Assembly (NCBI RefSeq): GCF_009806985.1
Contig: NZ_WUAX01000008.1
Location: 154,012-218,011, forward strand
DNA length: 64,000 nt
Origin: Halorubrum sp. JWXQ-INN 858
GTDB lineage: Archaea; Halobacteriota; Halobacteria; Halobacteriales; Haloferacaceae
Direction of reading: 5' to 3'
How positions within the stretch are numbered: position 1 is the first letter of the stretch; the number at the start of each line of letters is the position of its first letter. Positions 9,056-18,008 of this stretch are shown one piece after another. The notes under the pieces were generated by a model. That model saw only the letters and a list, made by a program, of their open reading frames with translations, had not been told where the DNA came from and searched no databases. Made by a program: the position numbers and the translations under genes.

Positions 9056-9526
9056 ATGCGTGTCCGACCGGCGCGTCCCGGCGATGCCGAGGCGCTACGG
9101 GCGGCGGTCTCCCGGGCGAGAGAGGCCACCGTGTTCGACGATATCGGCGCACCGTTGCTCGACGTCTCCGCGGCGGGGGTCCGCGAAGCGGCCTCCGCGG
9201 CCGACTGCTGTTACCTGGTCGAGGCCGACGGGAAGCCGGTCGGGCTGGCGATCGCCCATCCGGACGCCGACGGGGCGGAGGCCGAGCTGCTCGCGCTGTG
9301 GGTCCATCCGGCGTACACCGGCGACGGGATCGAGAACCGACTGTTGAGCCGCGTCGCCGCGTCGCTCGCGGACCGTGGGGTCAAACAGCTCCGGGCCTCC
9401 GTCGAGCACGACCTCCCCAGCGCGCGCGAGTTCTACCGCGCCCACGGGTTCAGCCACCGCGGTACGCGGGAGGGTCCCGACGGCACCGAGGTCGTCGTCG
9501 TCGCCGCGGTCGAGTCGCTCCGGTAG
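9056..9526 (+). CDS. GNAT family N-acetyltransferase
   Basis: 156 aa, single GNAT domain. The acetyl-CoA-binding motif A region reads LWVHPAYTGDGIENRLL, a variant of the usual RxxGxG/A loop, followed by the typical SAREFYRAHGF segment of motif B. Substrate unknown. ATG 9056 follows a GGTATACCC element by about 35 nt. The last nine codons (VAAVESLR plus TAG) are repeated directly downstream as VAAAESLR plus TAA. Confidence 0.82.
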   Translation: MRVRPARPGDAEALRAAVSRAREATVFDDIGAPLLDVSAAGVREAASAADCCYLVEADGKPVGLAIAHPDADGAEAELLALWVHPAYTGDGIENRLLSRVAASLADRGVKQLRASVEHDLPSAREFYRAHGFSHRGTREGPDGTEVVVVAAVESLR

Positions 9527-9566
9527 GTCGCCGCAGCCGAGTCGCTTCGATAAGTCACCGAGAGCC
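9500..9566 (+). repeat. 27-bp in-frame tail repeat with both stops kept
   Basis: Copy 1 (9500-9526) ends in TAG; copy 2 (9527-9553) ends in TAA; a partial third begins gtcaccgag. The two full copies differ at five positions: three are silent third-position changes, one is a stop-to-stop change and one changes Val to Ala. Confidence 0.9.
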
Positions 9567-9685
9567 TGCCTTCCCTCGACGATCGGTCATACACGATACT
9601 GAACAGTTCGACGGTTCGGTTGTTATCGTGTTGCACGTCCCTGCTGACTCGCAACGTTTTTGCGTCGGCCCTCACGACGGTTTAC

Positions 9686-11173
9686 ATGGCGAAGGATCTC
9701 GGTCAGTTCTCCTCGAAACTCGACGTACCGGAGGCGTTAACGTTCGACGACGTGCTGCTCCGACCGAAGGAGAGCCGCGTGGAACCGGACGACGCGGAGC
9801 TCACGACCCGCGTGTCGAAACACGTCGAGCTGAACGTCCCCGTGCTCTCGGCGGCGATGGACACCGTCACCGAGAGCGAGCTCGCGATCGCGATGGCCCG
9901 CGAGGGCGGCCTCGGCGTGCTCCACCGCAACATGACCGTCGAGGAGACGGTCGCCGAGGTCGAGCGGGTCAAACGCGCCCACGAGCTCGTCATCCGCCGC
10001 GAGAACGTCGTCACCGTGGACCCCGACGACACCGTCAGCGAGGCCGACCGCCTGATGGAGCGTGAGGGGGTCTCCGGCGCGCCGGTCGTCGACGACGACG
10101 ACGTCGTCCTCGGCATCATCTCGGGCACCGACATCCGCCCCTACCTCGAGGTGGGCGAGGAGGACGCCGTCCGCGAGGCGATGACCGACGAGGTCATCAC
10201 TGCACCGGAGGGCGTCGAGCCGCGCGAGGCGCTCGAACTGATGTACGACCACAAGATCGAGCGCGTCCCGATCGTCGCCGACGGCGACCGCCTCGTCGGG
10301 CTGGTGACGATGGGCGGTATCCTCCAGCGCCGCGAGCACGAGGCCGCCGCCCGCGACGACGACGGTCGGCTCCTCGCGGGGGTCGCGGTCGGCCCGTTCG
10401 AGGAGGAGCGCGCGGTCGCCGCCGACGAGGCGGGTGCCGACGTGCTGTTCATCGACTGTGCACACGCCCACAACCTGAACGTGCTCGACTCGGCCGAGGC
10501 GATCAAAGGGACCGTCGACGCGGACGTCGTCGTCGGCAACGTCGGGACCCGGGAGGCCGCCGAGGCCGCCGTCGGCTTCGCGGACGGGCTGAAGGTCGGG
10601 ATCGGCCCCGGATCGATCTGTACGACGCGGGTCGTCAGCGGGGCGGGGATGCCCCAGATGACGGCGATCTCGGAGGTCGCCGACGTGGCGGTCGAGCACG
10701 GCGTGCCGGTCATCGCCGACGGCGGGATCCGCTACTCCGGCGACGCGATCAAGGCGCTCGCCGCGGGCGCGGACGCCGTCATGCTCGGCTCGTACTTCGC
10801 CGGGACCGAGGAGGCCCCCGGCCGGGTCATCACGATGCAGGGGAAGAAGTACAAACAGTACCGTGGGATGGGCTCGGTCGGGGCGATGAAGTCCGGCGGC
10901 GGCGACCGCTACCTCAAGGACGCCGACGAGGACGAGGAGTTCGTTCCCGAGGGCGTCGAGGCGGCGACCCCGTACAAGGGGACCCTCGCCTCGGAGCTGT
11001 ACCAGCTGACCGGCGGGATGCGCTCCGGGATGGGCTACGTCGGCGCGAACACCGTCCCCGAAGTCCACGAGCGCGCCGAGTTCGTCCGCGTCTCCAGCGC
11101 GGGCCAGACCGAGGGACACCCCCACGACGTGATGATCACCGACGAAGCGCCCAACTACAGTCCGAGCGAGTGA
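9686..11173 (+). CDS. guaB: Inosine-5'-monophosphate dehydrogenase
   Basis: 495 aa. Converts IMP to XMP with NAD+, the committing step of GMP synthesis. The TIM barrel is interrupted by paired CBS domains at about residues 95-215. The catalytic loop [17 protein letters not shown] carries the active-site Cys; [17 protein letters not shown] and the flap segment [10 protein letters not shown] are present. ATG 9686 lies 27 nt after a CGTTTTTGC TATA-like box. Length and motif order are standard. Confidence 0.96.
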   Translation: MAKDLGQFSSKLDVPEALTFDDVLLRPKESRVEPDDAELTTRVSKHVELNVPVLSAAMDTVTESELAIAMAREGGLGVLHRNMTVEETVAEVERVKRAHELVIRRENVVTVDPDDTVSEADRLMEREGVSGAPVVDDDDVVLGIISGTDIRPYLEVGEEDAVREAMTDEVITAPEGVEPREALELMYDHKIERVPIVADGDRLVGLVTMGGILQRREHEAAARDDDGRLLAGVAVGPFEEERAVAADEAGADVLFIDCAHAHNLNVLDSAEAIKGTVDADVVVGNVGTREAAEAAVGFADGLKVGIGPGSICTTRVVSGAGMPQMTAISEVADVAVEHGVPVIADGGIRYSGDAIKALAAGADAVMLGSYFAGTEEAPGRVITMQGKKYKQYRGMGSVGAMKSGGGDRYLKDADEDEEFVPEGVEAATPYKGTLASELYQLTGGMRSGMGYVGANTVPEVHERAEFVRVSSAGQTEGHPHDVMITDEAPNYSPSE

Positions 11174-11265
11174 CGAGCGAGCGTGAAGCGAGCGACGAGG
11201 GAGTGCGAAGCGAGCGACGAGGGAGTGCGAAGCCAGTGACGAGGGGGTGCGAAGCGGGTGAAGCG
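11161..11265 (+). repeat. 22-bp tandem tail repeat after guaB
   Basis: Copies of agtgcgaagcgagcgacgag begin at 11180, 11202 and 11224, with a partial copy from 11246. The gene tail around the TGA at 11171-11173 aligns as a diverged copy, and the third copy has TGA again at the equivalent place (11237-11239). Confidence 0.75.
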
Positions 11266-11392
11266 ACGACGGCGGTCGCCGTGAGCCCCGACGGGTCCAA
11301 CCCGACAGCGTGCCCGGGTTCCACCCGAGACGGTACCGGACCTCGGTACGGGTGAACACAGGGGTTAAGGCCCGGGTCGGTCTGCTATCCGT

Positions 11393-12493
11393 ATGGATTC
11401 CGCGGAGTTGCGCCGGGTTCTCAGGGACGCGGGGCTCTCGAAGTATCAGTCGCAGGCGTACACCGCCCTGCTTCGTCTCGGAACCGCCAGCGCGACGGAG
11501 CTGGCGGACGCGAGCGACGTCCCCGCCGCCCGGATCTACGACGTCCTCCGCGACCTGGAGGACGTCGGCTACGTCGAGACCTACGAGAGCGACAGCCTCC
11601 GCGCCCGCGCGAGCGACCCCGACGAGGTCCTCGGCGACCTCCGCGACCGGTCCGAGCGGCTGGCGGTCGCGGCCGACGAGATCGAAAAGCGGTGGGAGGC
11701 CCCGACGCTGGATCAACACCGGGTCGACATCGTCAAACGCTTCGAGACGGTGTTCGACCGCGCGACGGAGGCGATCGCGGGGGCACAGACGGAGGTCCAG
11801 GTCGCCGTCACGCCGGAGAACCTCGAGAAGCTCCGGGAGCCGCTCGCGGCCGCGAAGGCGAACGGCGCGATCGTCAAGGTGTCGCTCCACACGACCGGCG
11901 AGACGCTCGACCCGGACGTCGACTACGAGCGGATCGCCACGGAGGTCCGTCACCGGACGCTTCCGACGCCGTTCGTCGCCATCGTCGACCGGACGACGAC
12001 CTGTTTCGCCCCACACCGACGGTCGGTCAACGAGTACGGCGTGCTGGTCGAGGACTTCTCGCTGACGTACGTGTTCCGGTGGTACTTCGACACCAGCCTC
12101 TGGGAGGTGTGGGACGTCGTGTACGACGGGCGCCCGGACGAGCCGCCGCTCGTGTACGCGAACCTGCGACGCTTCGTTCGGGACGTCCAGCCGCTCTTAC
12201 AGGACGGGATCGGCGTTCACGTCACGGTCGAGGGCTCGGAGACCGGGACCGGAAACCCGGTCACGGTGTCGGGGACGGTCGTCGACGTCGTCTACGCCGG
12301 CGAGCCGCGCACCGACGGCGAGATCCCGATCGGACAGCTCGCCGGACAGGTGACCGTCGAGATCGACGACGGGGACCGTCGGTGGGCGATCGGCGGCTGG
12401 GGGGCGGTCATCGAGGACGTCGAGGCGATCCGGATCACGGTGACGACGTTCGACGACCTGGAGAACGGCGAGGCCGACCGGGTGAACCTGTGA
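11393..12493 (+). CDS. trmB: TrmB-type sugar-responsive transcriptional regulator
   Basis: 366 aa. The N-terminal winged helix (about residues 5-75, LSKYQSQAYTALLRLG ... IYDVLRDLEDVGYVE) is the TrmB HTH; a short coiled coil follows, then the C-terminal effector-binding domain of TrmB proteins. Length and architecture match the haloarchaeal global regulator that represses gluconeogenesis and activates glycolysis in response to glucose (established for Halobacterium TrmB). Whether this is the orthologue or a paralogue cannot be told by eye. A PfkB kinase and a DUF5821/TbsP-like regulator lie within 5 kb. Confidence 0.8.
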   Translation: MDSAELRRVLRDAGLSKYQSQAYTALLRLGTASATELADASDVPAARIYDVLRDLEDVGYVETYESDSLRARASDPDEVLGDLRDRSERLAVAADEIEKRWEAPTLDQHRVDIVKRFETVFDRATEAIAGAQTEVQVAVTPENLEKLREPLAAAKANGAIVKVSLHTTGETLDPDVDYERIATEVRHRTLPTPFVAIVDRTTTCFAPHRRSVNEYGVLVEDFSLTYVFRWYFDTSLWEVWDVVYDGRPDEPPLVYANLRRFVRDVQPLLQDGIGVHVTVEGSETGTGNPVTVSGTVVDVVYAGEPRTDGEIPIGQLAGQVTVEIDDGDRRWAIGGWGAVIEDVEAIRITVTTFDDLENGEADRVNL

Positions 12494-12644
12494 GGGGACG
12501 TCGTGTCGGCCGCGACCCGCCGGGCGCGGGTAGCGGCGAACCGCTCCGGTATCCCGGTGTGACTCGACATGGCGAAGGGGTATTTTCATATAGCGTGGGA
12601 CGAGAAGAGAGGTGTGAGCGAGACCGTCGCCGCTCCGACGACCC

Positions 12645-13220
12645 ATGAGTGAGCAACCCCCGCTGGTCCTCGTGGTCGAGGACGAACCGGACCTGGCCGA
12701 CCTGTACGCCGCGTGGCTCGGCGACCAGTACCGAGTGCGAACCGCCTACGGCGGTCACGAGGCGCTCGAGCAGCTGGACGACGAGATCGACGCGATCCTG
12801 CTCGACAGACGGATGCCGGGGCTGTCGGGCGACGAGGTCCTCGTCGAGGTCCGCGATCGCGGGATGGACTGCCGGGTCGCGATGGTCACCGCCGTCGAGC
12901 CCGACTTCGACATCCTCGAGATGGGGTTCGACGACTACCTCGTCAAGCCGGTGACGAAGGAGGCGCTGCGCGGGACCGTCGAGGGGCTGCTCCGCCGCGG
13001 CCAGTACGACACCGGGGTTCAGGAGCTGTTCGCGCTGACCTCCAAGAAGGCGATCCTCGAGACCGAAAAGAGCGCGAGCGAGCTGTCGGACAACGACGAG
13101 TACCGGGAGCTCTCCGAGCGGATCGCCGTCCTCCGTGACGACCTCGACCGGAGCCTCTCCGAGGTCGACGAACACGAGGAGTTCGAGCGGCTCTTCCAGG
13201 GCTTCGACGGCGACGACTGA
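12645..13220 (+). CDS. HalX-domain response regulator
   Basis: 191 aa. Receiver domain at residues 6-120: acidic pocket VEDEPD, phospho-acceptor D54 in LLDRRMPG, and the conserved lysine in DYLVKPVT. The C-terminal helical segment, about residues 125-185, corresponds to the HalX domain seen on haloarchaeal regulators. No DNA-binding domain is present, so output probably goes through protein contacts. No histidine kinase lies beside it. An AT-rich tattttcatatag element sits 55-65 nt upstream of ATG 12645. Confidence 0.88.
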   Translation: MSEQPPLVLVVEDEPDLADLYAAWLGDQYRVRTAYGGHEALEQLDDEIDAILLDRRMPGLSGDEVLVEVRDRGMDCRVAMVTAVEPDFDILEMGFDDYLVKPVTKEALRGTVEGLLRRGQYDTGVQELFALTSKKAILETEKSASELSDNDEYRELSERIAVLRDDLDRSLSEVDEHEEFERLFQGFDGDD

Positions 13221-13285
13221 ACGACCGTTCGCGGCTTTGACGACGATCGAACGACCGTTCGCGGCTTCGACGACGACCGCCGAGC
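13200..13285 (+). repeat. 30-33 bp in-frame tail repeat after the response regulator
   Basis: Copies begin at 13200 (33 bp, containing the gene's TGA), 13233 (30 bp) and 13263 (partial). Reading past the stop would give TTVRGFDDDR twice, because the stop position is CGA in copy 2. This is the one tail repeat in which the stop itself was not retained. Confidence 0.85.
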
Positions 13286-13413
13286 GGCGGCCGTCTCGGT
13301 CGGCCGAGCGGGAGCGGTTTCGACCGTCCGAGCCACGGCGCGCCCCGGGATTCCTTATCAGTGATCCACGGCAGTTGCTGTACTTATAAGGAACGACGGC
13401 GAGCGAGCGACCC

Positions 13414-14397
13414 TTATAAATCAATCACGGTCCCGACGCCCGACGCCGCCGCGCGTTCGAGGACGTGTTCGGCGGTGGCGGCGTCGAGGACGGCCGTCCC
13501 GACGGACGCAACGACGACGATGTCGTCCGGGTTTCGGCGGCCGGCCGTTCCCTCGAGCACCGCGGCCAGGGGCGTGAGGTCCGCCGCGTCGTGGCGCGGA
13601 AAGTCGCCAGTGGCGGCCGTCTCGTCGGGGACGTCGGCGAACAGGGACGCCGCGCGAGCGACGGTCCGGTCGTCGAGCTCGCGCGTCTCGGCGGTGTACG
13701 CGCCGACGGCGACGACGAGCGTTCCCGGCGCGAGGTCGTCGCCGTCGAACACCGGTTCCGTCGCGGTCGTCGCCGTGACCACGACGTCCGCGTCGGTGAC
13801 GGCCGCCGCCGCCGAGTCGACGGCCGTCGCGTCGATCTCGCGGTCGCGGAGGTCCGCCGCACAGGTCTCCCGGGAGTCGCTCGGGGAGTAGACGCGGACG
13901 GCCGCGACGTCGACCGCGGCGTCGATCGCGGCGACCTGCCACCGAGCCTGCTGGCCCGCGCCGACGACGCCGACGGTGACCGGGTCGGCCACGGCGAGCT
14001 CCCGCGCCGCCAGCCCGCCGATACAGCCGGTCCGGGCGTTGGTGATCCGGGACCCGGCCATCGTCGCCGCGGGAAGGCCGGTGTCGGCGGCGGTGAGGGT
14101 GATGCTCGCGTTGACGGTCGGGAGCCCTCGCTCGGCGTTGCCGCCATGGACGCCGACGACCTTCGTCGCGTAGTGGGCCGCGCCGTGGACGTACGCCGGC
14201 ATGACGAGTCCCGTCCCGAGCGGCTCCGGTGCCGGGTCACCGTTCGCGTCCGGGACCCCCTCCCCGACAGGAAAGTGCGGGCGGTCGGGGCGCTCGACGG
14301 CCCCTCGCCCCTGTGCCCGAAGGCCGTCGGCGACCACGTCGAGCAGCTCCGTCAGGTCGAGCACCGCCGCCACGTCGTCGTCGGAGAGAACGCGCAT
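13414..14397 (-). CDS. Ornithine cyclodeaminase / mu-crystallin family protein
   Basis: 327 aa NAD(P)-dependent enzyme of the OCD/mu-crystallin family, whose members include ornithine cyclodeaminase, archaeal alanine dehydrogenase and related imine reductases. The Rossmann segment VTVGVVGAGQQARWQVAAI lies mid-protein, preceded by SRITNARTGCIGGLAARELA. Substrate cannot be fixed; ornithine to proline would complete arginine breakdown begun by the arginase at 24.1 kb, while alanine dehydrogenase is equally possible. It starts 24 nt after the upstream regulator's stop and is probably co-transcribed with it. Confidence 0.82.
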   Translation of the reverse strand: MRVLSDDDVAAVLDLTELLDVVADGLRAQGRGAVERPDRPHFPVGEGVPDANGDPAPEPLGTGLVMPAYVHGAAHYATKVVGVHGGNAERGLPTVNASITLTAADTGLPAATMAGSRITNARTGCIGGLAARELAVADPVTVGVVGAGQQARWQVAAIDAAVDVAAVRVYSPSDSRETCAADLRDREIDATAVDSAAAAVTDADVVVTATTATEPVFDGDDLAPGTLVVAVGAYTAETRELDDRTVARAASLFADVPDETAATGDFPRHDAADLTPLAAVLEGTAGRRNPDDIVVVASVGTAVLDAATAEHVLERAAASGVGTVIDL

Positions 14398-14421
14398 ACG
14401 GGTGCGTTCGCGGCCTCGGAG

Positions 14422-15309
14422 TTAATCAGTGGGGTCCGCGGCGAGCGCGTCGCGCGCCACGTCCGCCGTCGCCGCGAGCGGAACGTCGACGATCGGGTCG
14501 CCGGCGCACAGCCGCTTCCGCGGGCGGCCGACCGTCGTCTCGCCCCGTTCGGTCCCGACGATCCCGGCCCCCGTCAGCCGTCGCTTCACCGCCGTGAACG
14601 ACGAGCGGCTGGCGAGCCCGGCGTCCTCGCAGGCCCGCCGGAGGTCGTAGTCGACCACGCCGTGGCGCGCTCCGACGAGGTACGCGCGGACCCGGGGATC
14701 CGCGTCGTCGTCTGGATCGAGGGGTCGGTCGGCGTCGAGGAGGCGGAGGAGGTCGGCGGCGACGTTCGGTCCACACCGCGACGCGACGGCGTCGTAGAGC
14801 CGCCGTCGGCTCGGCGTCCGGATCCGGAAGGGGTCGGCGTCGGCGAACAGCGGGTCGTAGCTGGTTCGAAGGGTGGTTCCCGTGCCGTTTCCGCCGCCGA
14901 GACGGAAGCGGCCTTCCGGCGCGTCGACGAGGACGGCCCCACCCGCTCGCCCCGCGAGGACGACGTTTGGCTGCGGCTCCGGGAGCCGCCGGAGCGTCAA
15001 CGTCCCCGCTTCGACCAGCCCTGAGACCCGGCTCTCCGCGTGGAACCCGCCGCGAAGCGACCCGAGCGCGACTTCGTCGGCGAACACCGACAGGTCGGGA
15101 ACCGCTGTCGCCCCGTCGGCTCCCTCGTCGGCGTTCGCCCGGGAGCGGAGCCGCTCGACGTCGGGGTCGACGAGGTCCGGGGCGGCCTCACACAGCGCCT
15201 TCACGACCTCCACGAGCAGGGACGGTGCGGGGTCGACGAGCAGCGGGTCCTCGAACCGGTCGAGCCGGAGGGGTCCGGTCGCCAAACGGATCCCGGGAGC
15301 GCGCGCCAT
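14422..15309 (-). CDS. DUF5821/TbsP-like transcriptional regulator
   Basis: 295 aa. The N-terminal half (DPLLVDPAPSLLVEVVKAL ... SLRGGFHAESRVSGLVEAGTL) looks like a sensor domain. The C-terminal third (ACEDAGLASRSSFTAVKRRL ... GRPRKRLCAGDP) is a winged helix. This architecture matches, from memory, haloarchaeal DUF5821 proteins including TbsP, a regulator acting with TrmB on gluconeogenic genes. It is divergent from the sugar kinase and likely co-transcribed with the OCD-like gene. ATG 15309 was preferred to GTG 15312 because a TTTAAC box lies 26-31 nt upstream. Identification is moderate. Confidence 0.6.
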   Translation of the reverse strand: MARAPGIRLATGPLRLDRFEDPLLVDPAPSLLVEVVKALCEAAPDLVDPDVERLRSRANADEGADGATAVPDLSVFADEVALGSLRGGFHAESRVSGLVEAGTLTLRRLPEPQPNVVLAGRAGGAVLVDAPEGRFRLGGGNGTGTTLRTSYDPLFADADPFRIRTPSRRRLYDAVASRCGPNVAADLLRLLDADRPLDPDDDADPRVRAYLVGARHGVVDYDLRRACEDAGLASRSSFTAVKRRLTGAGIVGTERGETTVGRPRKRLCAGDPIVDVPLAATADVARDALAADPTD

Positions 15310-15334
15310 CACCGGAGACTGCCGTCGGGAGGGG

Positions 15335-15340
15335 TTAAAC
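15335..15340 (-). promoter_or_regulatory. TATA box of the DUF5821/TbsP-like gene
   Basis: GTTTAA on the minus strand, 26-31 nt before ATG 15309, the spacing expected for a leaderless haloarchaeal mRNA. Confidence 0.55.
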
Positions 15341-15440
15341 GTGGGGGAGTTGACGCACCGCGCGACGGTAGATCGTCGGGCGCTCCCGATCGGGCATCGG
15401 AACCCGAACCGACTTGGCGGCTCCCCGATACCGTGAACTC

Positions 15441-16415
15441 ATGCCACGGATCCTGGTCGCGGGCGAGGCGCTCATCGACTTCATCCCGAAGGGCCACGGA
15501 CCGCTTCACGCGGTCGAGACGTTCCACCGTCGGGCGGGCGGCGCGCCCGCCAACGTCGCCGTCGGCCTCGCGCGGCTCGACGCGCCGCCGCTGTTCTGGA
15601 CCCGGATCGGCGACGACCCGTTCGGCGACTACCTCGCCGGGACGTTCGCGGACGCCGAGATCGACGACGCGTACGTCGAGCGCGACCCCGACGCGAAGAC
15701 GACGCTCGTGTTCGTGAGCCTCGATCCCGACGCCGACCGATCGTTCAGTTTCCACCGGGACGGCACCGCGGACACGCGGATGCGCCCCGGGACGGTCCCC
15801 GACGCGGCGCTCGCGGACCTCGGATGGGTCCACGCCGGCGGCGTCACGCTCGCGGACGAACCCAGCCGCGCCGCGACGTTCGACCTCATGGAGCGGGCAC
15901 ACGGCGTCGACGGCACCGTCGTCTCGTTCGACCCGAACGCGCGCCCGGAGCTGTTCGACGAGTTCGACTTCGCGTCGTCGTGTGCGCGCGCCTTCGCCGC
16001 CGCCGACGTGGTGAAAGCGACCGCCGAGGACCTGATCGCCGCGGGCGTGGTCGACGAGGACGCGACCGACGCCGACGCGCCCGACCTGGCCCGCGCCGTC
16101 ACCGAGCGCGGCCCGCACACGGCGCTCGTCACGCGCGGCCCCGACGGCGCGCTCGCGCGGGCGGAGCCGGCCGCGCCCTGGAACCCGACGGACGAACCGC
16201 TCGTCGTCGAGCACCCCGGATACGCGGTCGACCCCGTCGACACGACCGGCGCGGGCGACGCCTTCTGTGCGGGGGCGATCGCGTCGCTGTCGGACGGCGA
16301 GCCGCTCGCGGAGGCTCTCGGCTTCGCGAACGCGGTGGCGGCGCGGACGACGACCGCGAGGGGCGCGATGACGGCGCTCCCGACGCGGTCGGCGGTCGCA
16401 GCGCTCCGGGACTGA
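15441..16415 (+). CDS. PfkB family sugar kinase (fructokinase or KDG kinase type)
   Basis: 324 aa ribokinase-fold kinase. The first PfkB signature, RAGGAPANVAVGLARL, lies near residues 33-48. The second, DTTGAGDAFCAGA near residue 270, holds the catalytic Asp of GAGD and the anion hole. Phosphorylation of fructose or 2-keto-3-deoxygluconate is most likely by resemblance to haloarchaeal PfkB kinases; sequence alone does not separate them. ATG 15441 is the first start in the conserved MPRILVAGEAL context. It is transcribed away from the TbsP-like regulator, a typical regulator-target arrangement. Confidence 0.85.
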   Translation: MPRILVAGEALIDFIPKGHGPLHAVETFHRRAGGAPANVAVGLARLDAPPLFWTRIGDDPFGDYLAGTFADAEIDDAYVERDPDAKTTLVFVSLDPDADRSFSFHRDGTADTRMRPGTVPDAALADLGWVHAGGVTLADEPSRAATFDLMERAHGVDGTVVSFDPNARPELFDEFDFASSCARAFAAADVVKATAEDLIAAGVVDEDATDADAPDLARAVTERGPHTALVTRGPDGALARAEPAAPWNPTDEPLVVEHPGYAVDPVDTTGAGDAFCAGAIASLSDGEPLAEALGFANAVAARTTTARGAMTALPTRSAVAALRD

Positions 16416-16470
16416 CCTCGCGGTGTCGGGCCCCGTCACAGCCCGCCACAGCCCGTCACAGCCCGCTTCC

Positions 16471-16578
16471 CGATCGCTCCCGGACGACGAGTCCCGGCCC
16501 CGCCGCCGATCACTCCCGGACGACGAGTCCCGGCCCCGCCGCCGATCACTCCCGGACGACGAGCCCCAACCCCGCCGC
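16471..16578 (-). repeat. 36-bp tail repeat at the 3' end of the MFS gene
   Basis: Three copies on the plus strand at 16471, 16507 and 16543; the last overlaps the 3' end of the minus-strand MFS gene. Its stop (complement of 16546-16548) recurs 36 bp downstream at 16510-16512; in the most distal copy the stop is changed by one base. The period is twelve codons. Confidence 0.9.
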
Positions 16579-17859
16579 CACGACGACGCCCGCGAGCACG
16601 AACGTGACCGTGTAGCCGGTGAGCGACGCGATCGCCCCGCCGACGACGCTCCCGACTCCTCCACCGAAGCCGGCGATGGCCGTGTACGCACCGAGCGCCT
16701 CGCCGCGGTTCCCGCTCGGCGAGATCCGCGTGACGATCCCCGTCGCCGTCACCGCGATCGCCGCCCAGGTGACCCCGATAAGCAGGAACGCCAGGGCGAG
16801 CGCGTAGCCGAGCGAGGTACCGAGCACGACCCCGGCGAGTCCGACTGCCGGGAACAGCGCGCTTCGGACGGCCAGCGCGACCGATTGAACGGGACGAGGA
16901 CCTCGCTTTCCAACGAGCTTCCCGACCGGCGTGTAACAGACCGCCGAGCCGACGTTCGCGGACAGAAAGAGGAGGAAGACGACGCCCGTGACGAACCCGA
17001 CGTCGGTCAGGTACGCCGGCATCGGCCCCCAAAAGATCGCGGAGCCGACCGAGAACAGCCCCACGGCGACGAAGTATCGCCGCAGCGGCGACCCGCCCCC
17101 TTCGGTCGCAACCGTCCCCGACTGCTGGTCGCTTTCGGATCGACGGCGGCGCGCCCGCCAGCGACGGGCGGAGATCGAGATCACCCAATACAGTCGGTTC
17201 GGCCCGTACGGGACCGCCCGGACGAACCGTCCCGCGCCCCAGTTGCTCGGTTCGAACCGACGGAACGCCCTCCGGAACCGCGCCGGGTCCGTCGTCGGAC
17301 GCTCGGGATACCTGAGCCGGACGACGCCCAGCGCGATCGTCGTCGTCACCGCGAGCAGGAAGAACAGGAGCTCCTGTGCGGCGGTCGGATCGAGGACGCG
17401 CGGTGCGAGGGCCGTCCACACCGTCCCGACCGCGAGACCGACGACCCAGCCGTACCCCTGTACGGCGTTGAGCGAGCCGATCCGCTCGTCCCAGGCGGAC
17501 TCCGGGACGCCCTCGACGACGATGAGGTTGAGTACGGGGGCGGCCGCGCTGACGACGAACCAGAGCGCGGCGTTCGCGAGGAGGAGCGTCCACGGCGACG
17601 TGAGGACGGGCGTCAGCGCCAGCACGCCGGCCGTCGACCCGAGCGCGACGAGCACGAACGGGCGACGACGACCGGTTCTGGCGGCGAGCCGTCCCCACAG
17701 CAGCGCGCCGGGAACGCCCGCGAACGCCGCCGTCGACGCCATCAATCCGACGTGAAACGCGTCCGCGCCGAGGGAGATCGCGTACAGGGGAACGAGCAAC
17801 GAGGCCGCGCCGACGGCGGCGTAGCCGACCCCCCACGCGTACAGCCAGTCGTCGCTCAC
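16546..17859 (-). CDS. MFS transporter
   Basis: 437 aa, about twelve hydrophobic segments in two blocks of six separated by a long charged loop (RRWRARRRRSESDQQ region), typical of the major facilitator superfamily. The N-terminal SDDWLYAWGVGYAAVGAA runs straight into helix 1. GTG 17859 was chosen because the TTTTAAG box at 17896-17902 would put transcription start near 17871, making the alternative GTG at 17895 unlikely. Substrate unknown; it resembles haloarchaeal drug or small-solute carriers. It converges with the sugar kinase. Confidence 0.82.
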   Translation of the reverse strand: MSDDWLYAWGVGYAAVGAASLLVPLYAISLGADAFHVGLMASTAAFAGVPGALLWGRLAARTGRRRPFVLVALGSTAGVLALTPVLTSPWTLLLANAALWFVVSAAAPVLNLIVVEGVPESAWDERIGSLNAVQGYGWVVGLAVGTVWTALAPRVLDPTAAQELLFFLLAVTTTIALGVVRLRYPERPTTDPARFRRAFRRFEPSNWGAGRFVRAVPYGPNRLYWVISISARRWRARRRRSESDQQSGTVATEGGGSPLRRYFVAVGLFSVGSAIFWGPMPAYLTDVGFVTGVVFLLFLSANVGSAVCYTPVGKLVGKRGPRPVQSVALAVRSALFPAVGLAGVVLGTSLGYALALAFLLIGVTWAAIAVTATGIVTRISPSGNRGEALGAYTAIAGFGGGVGSVVGGAIASLTGYTVTFVLAGVVVAAGLGLVVRE

Positions 17860-18008
17860 TGGTCGGTCACGGCCGGGTGAACGGACGACCGTCACTTAAA
17901 ACAGGGGTAGCGAAGACCGCTCGTCCCCGGCCGCCCCGTAGCGTACCGATGTCGCGCCTCGCGTTCCGGTTCGCACGCCCTTTTGGTCGTTCGCCCCGAG
18001 CCTCACGT

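Noticed and set aside
8258..9298. Arg-rich plus-strand frame overlapping the end of ileS
   Set aside because: Shifted-frame shadow; composition unlike haloarchaeal proteins.
13330..13413. A tail repeat after the ornithine cyclodeaminase-like gene, from three TATAAGG/GATAAGG strings
   Set aside because: Spacing is uneven and the surrounding bases do not align, so it was left out of the repeat count.
17255..17285. A ggttcgaac string that resembles the T-loop of a tRNA
   Set aside because: It is within the MFS gene, and no acceptor stem or anticodon arm can be folded around it.
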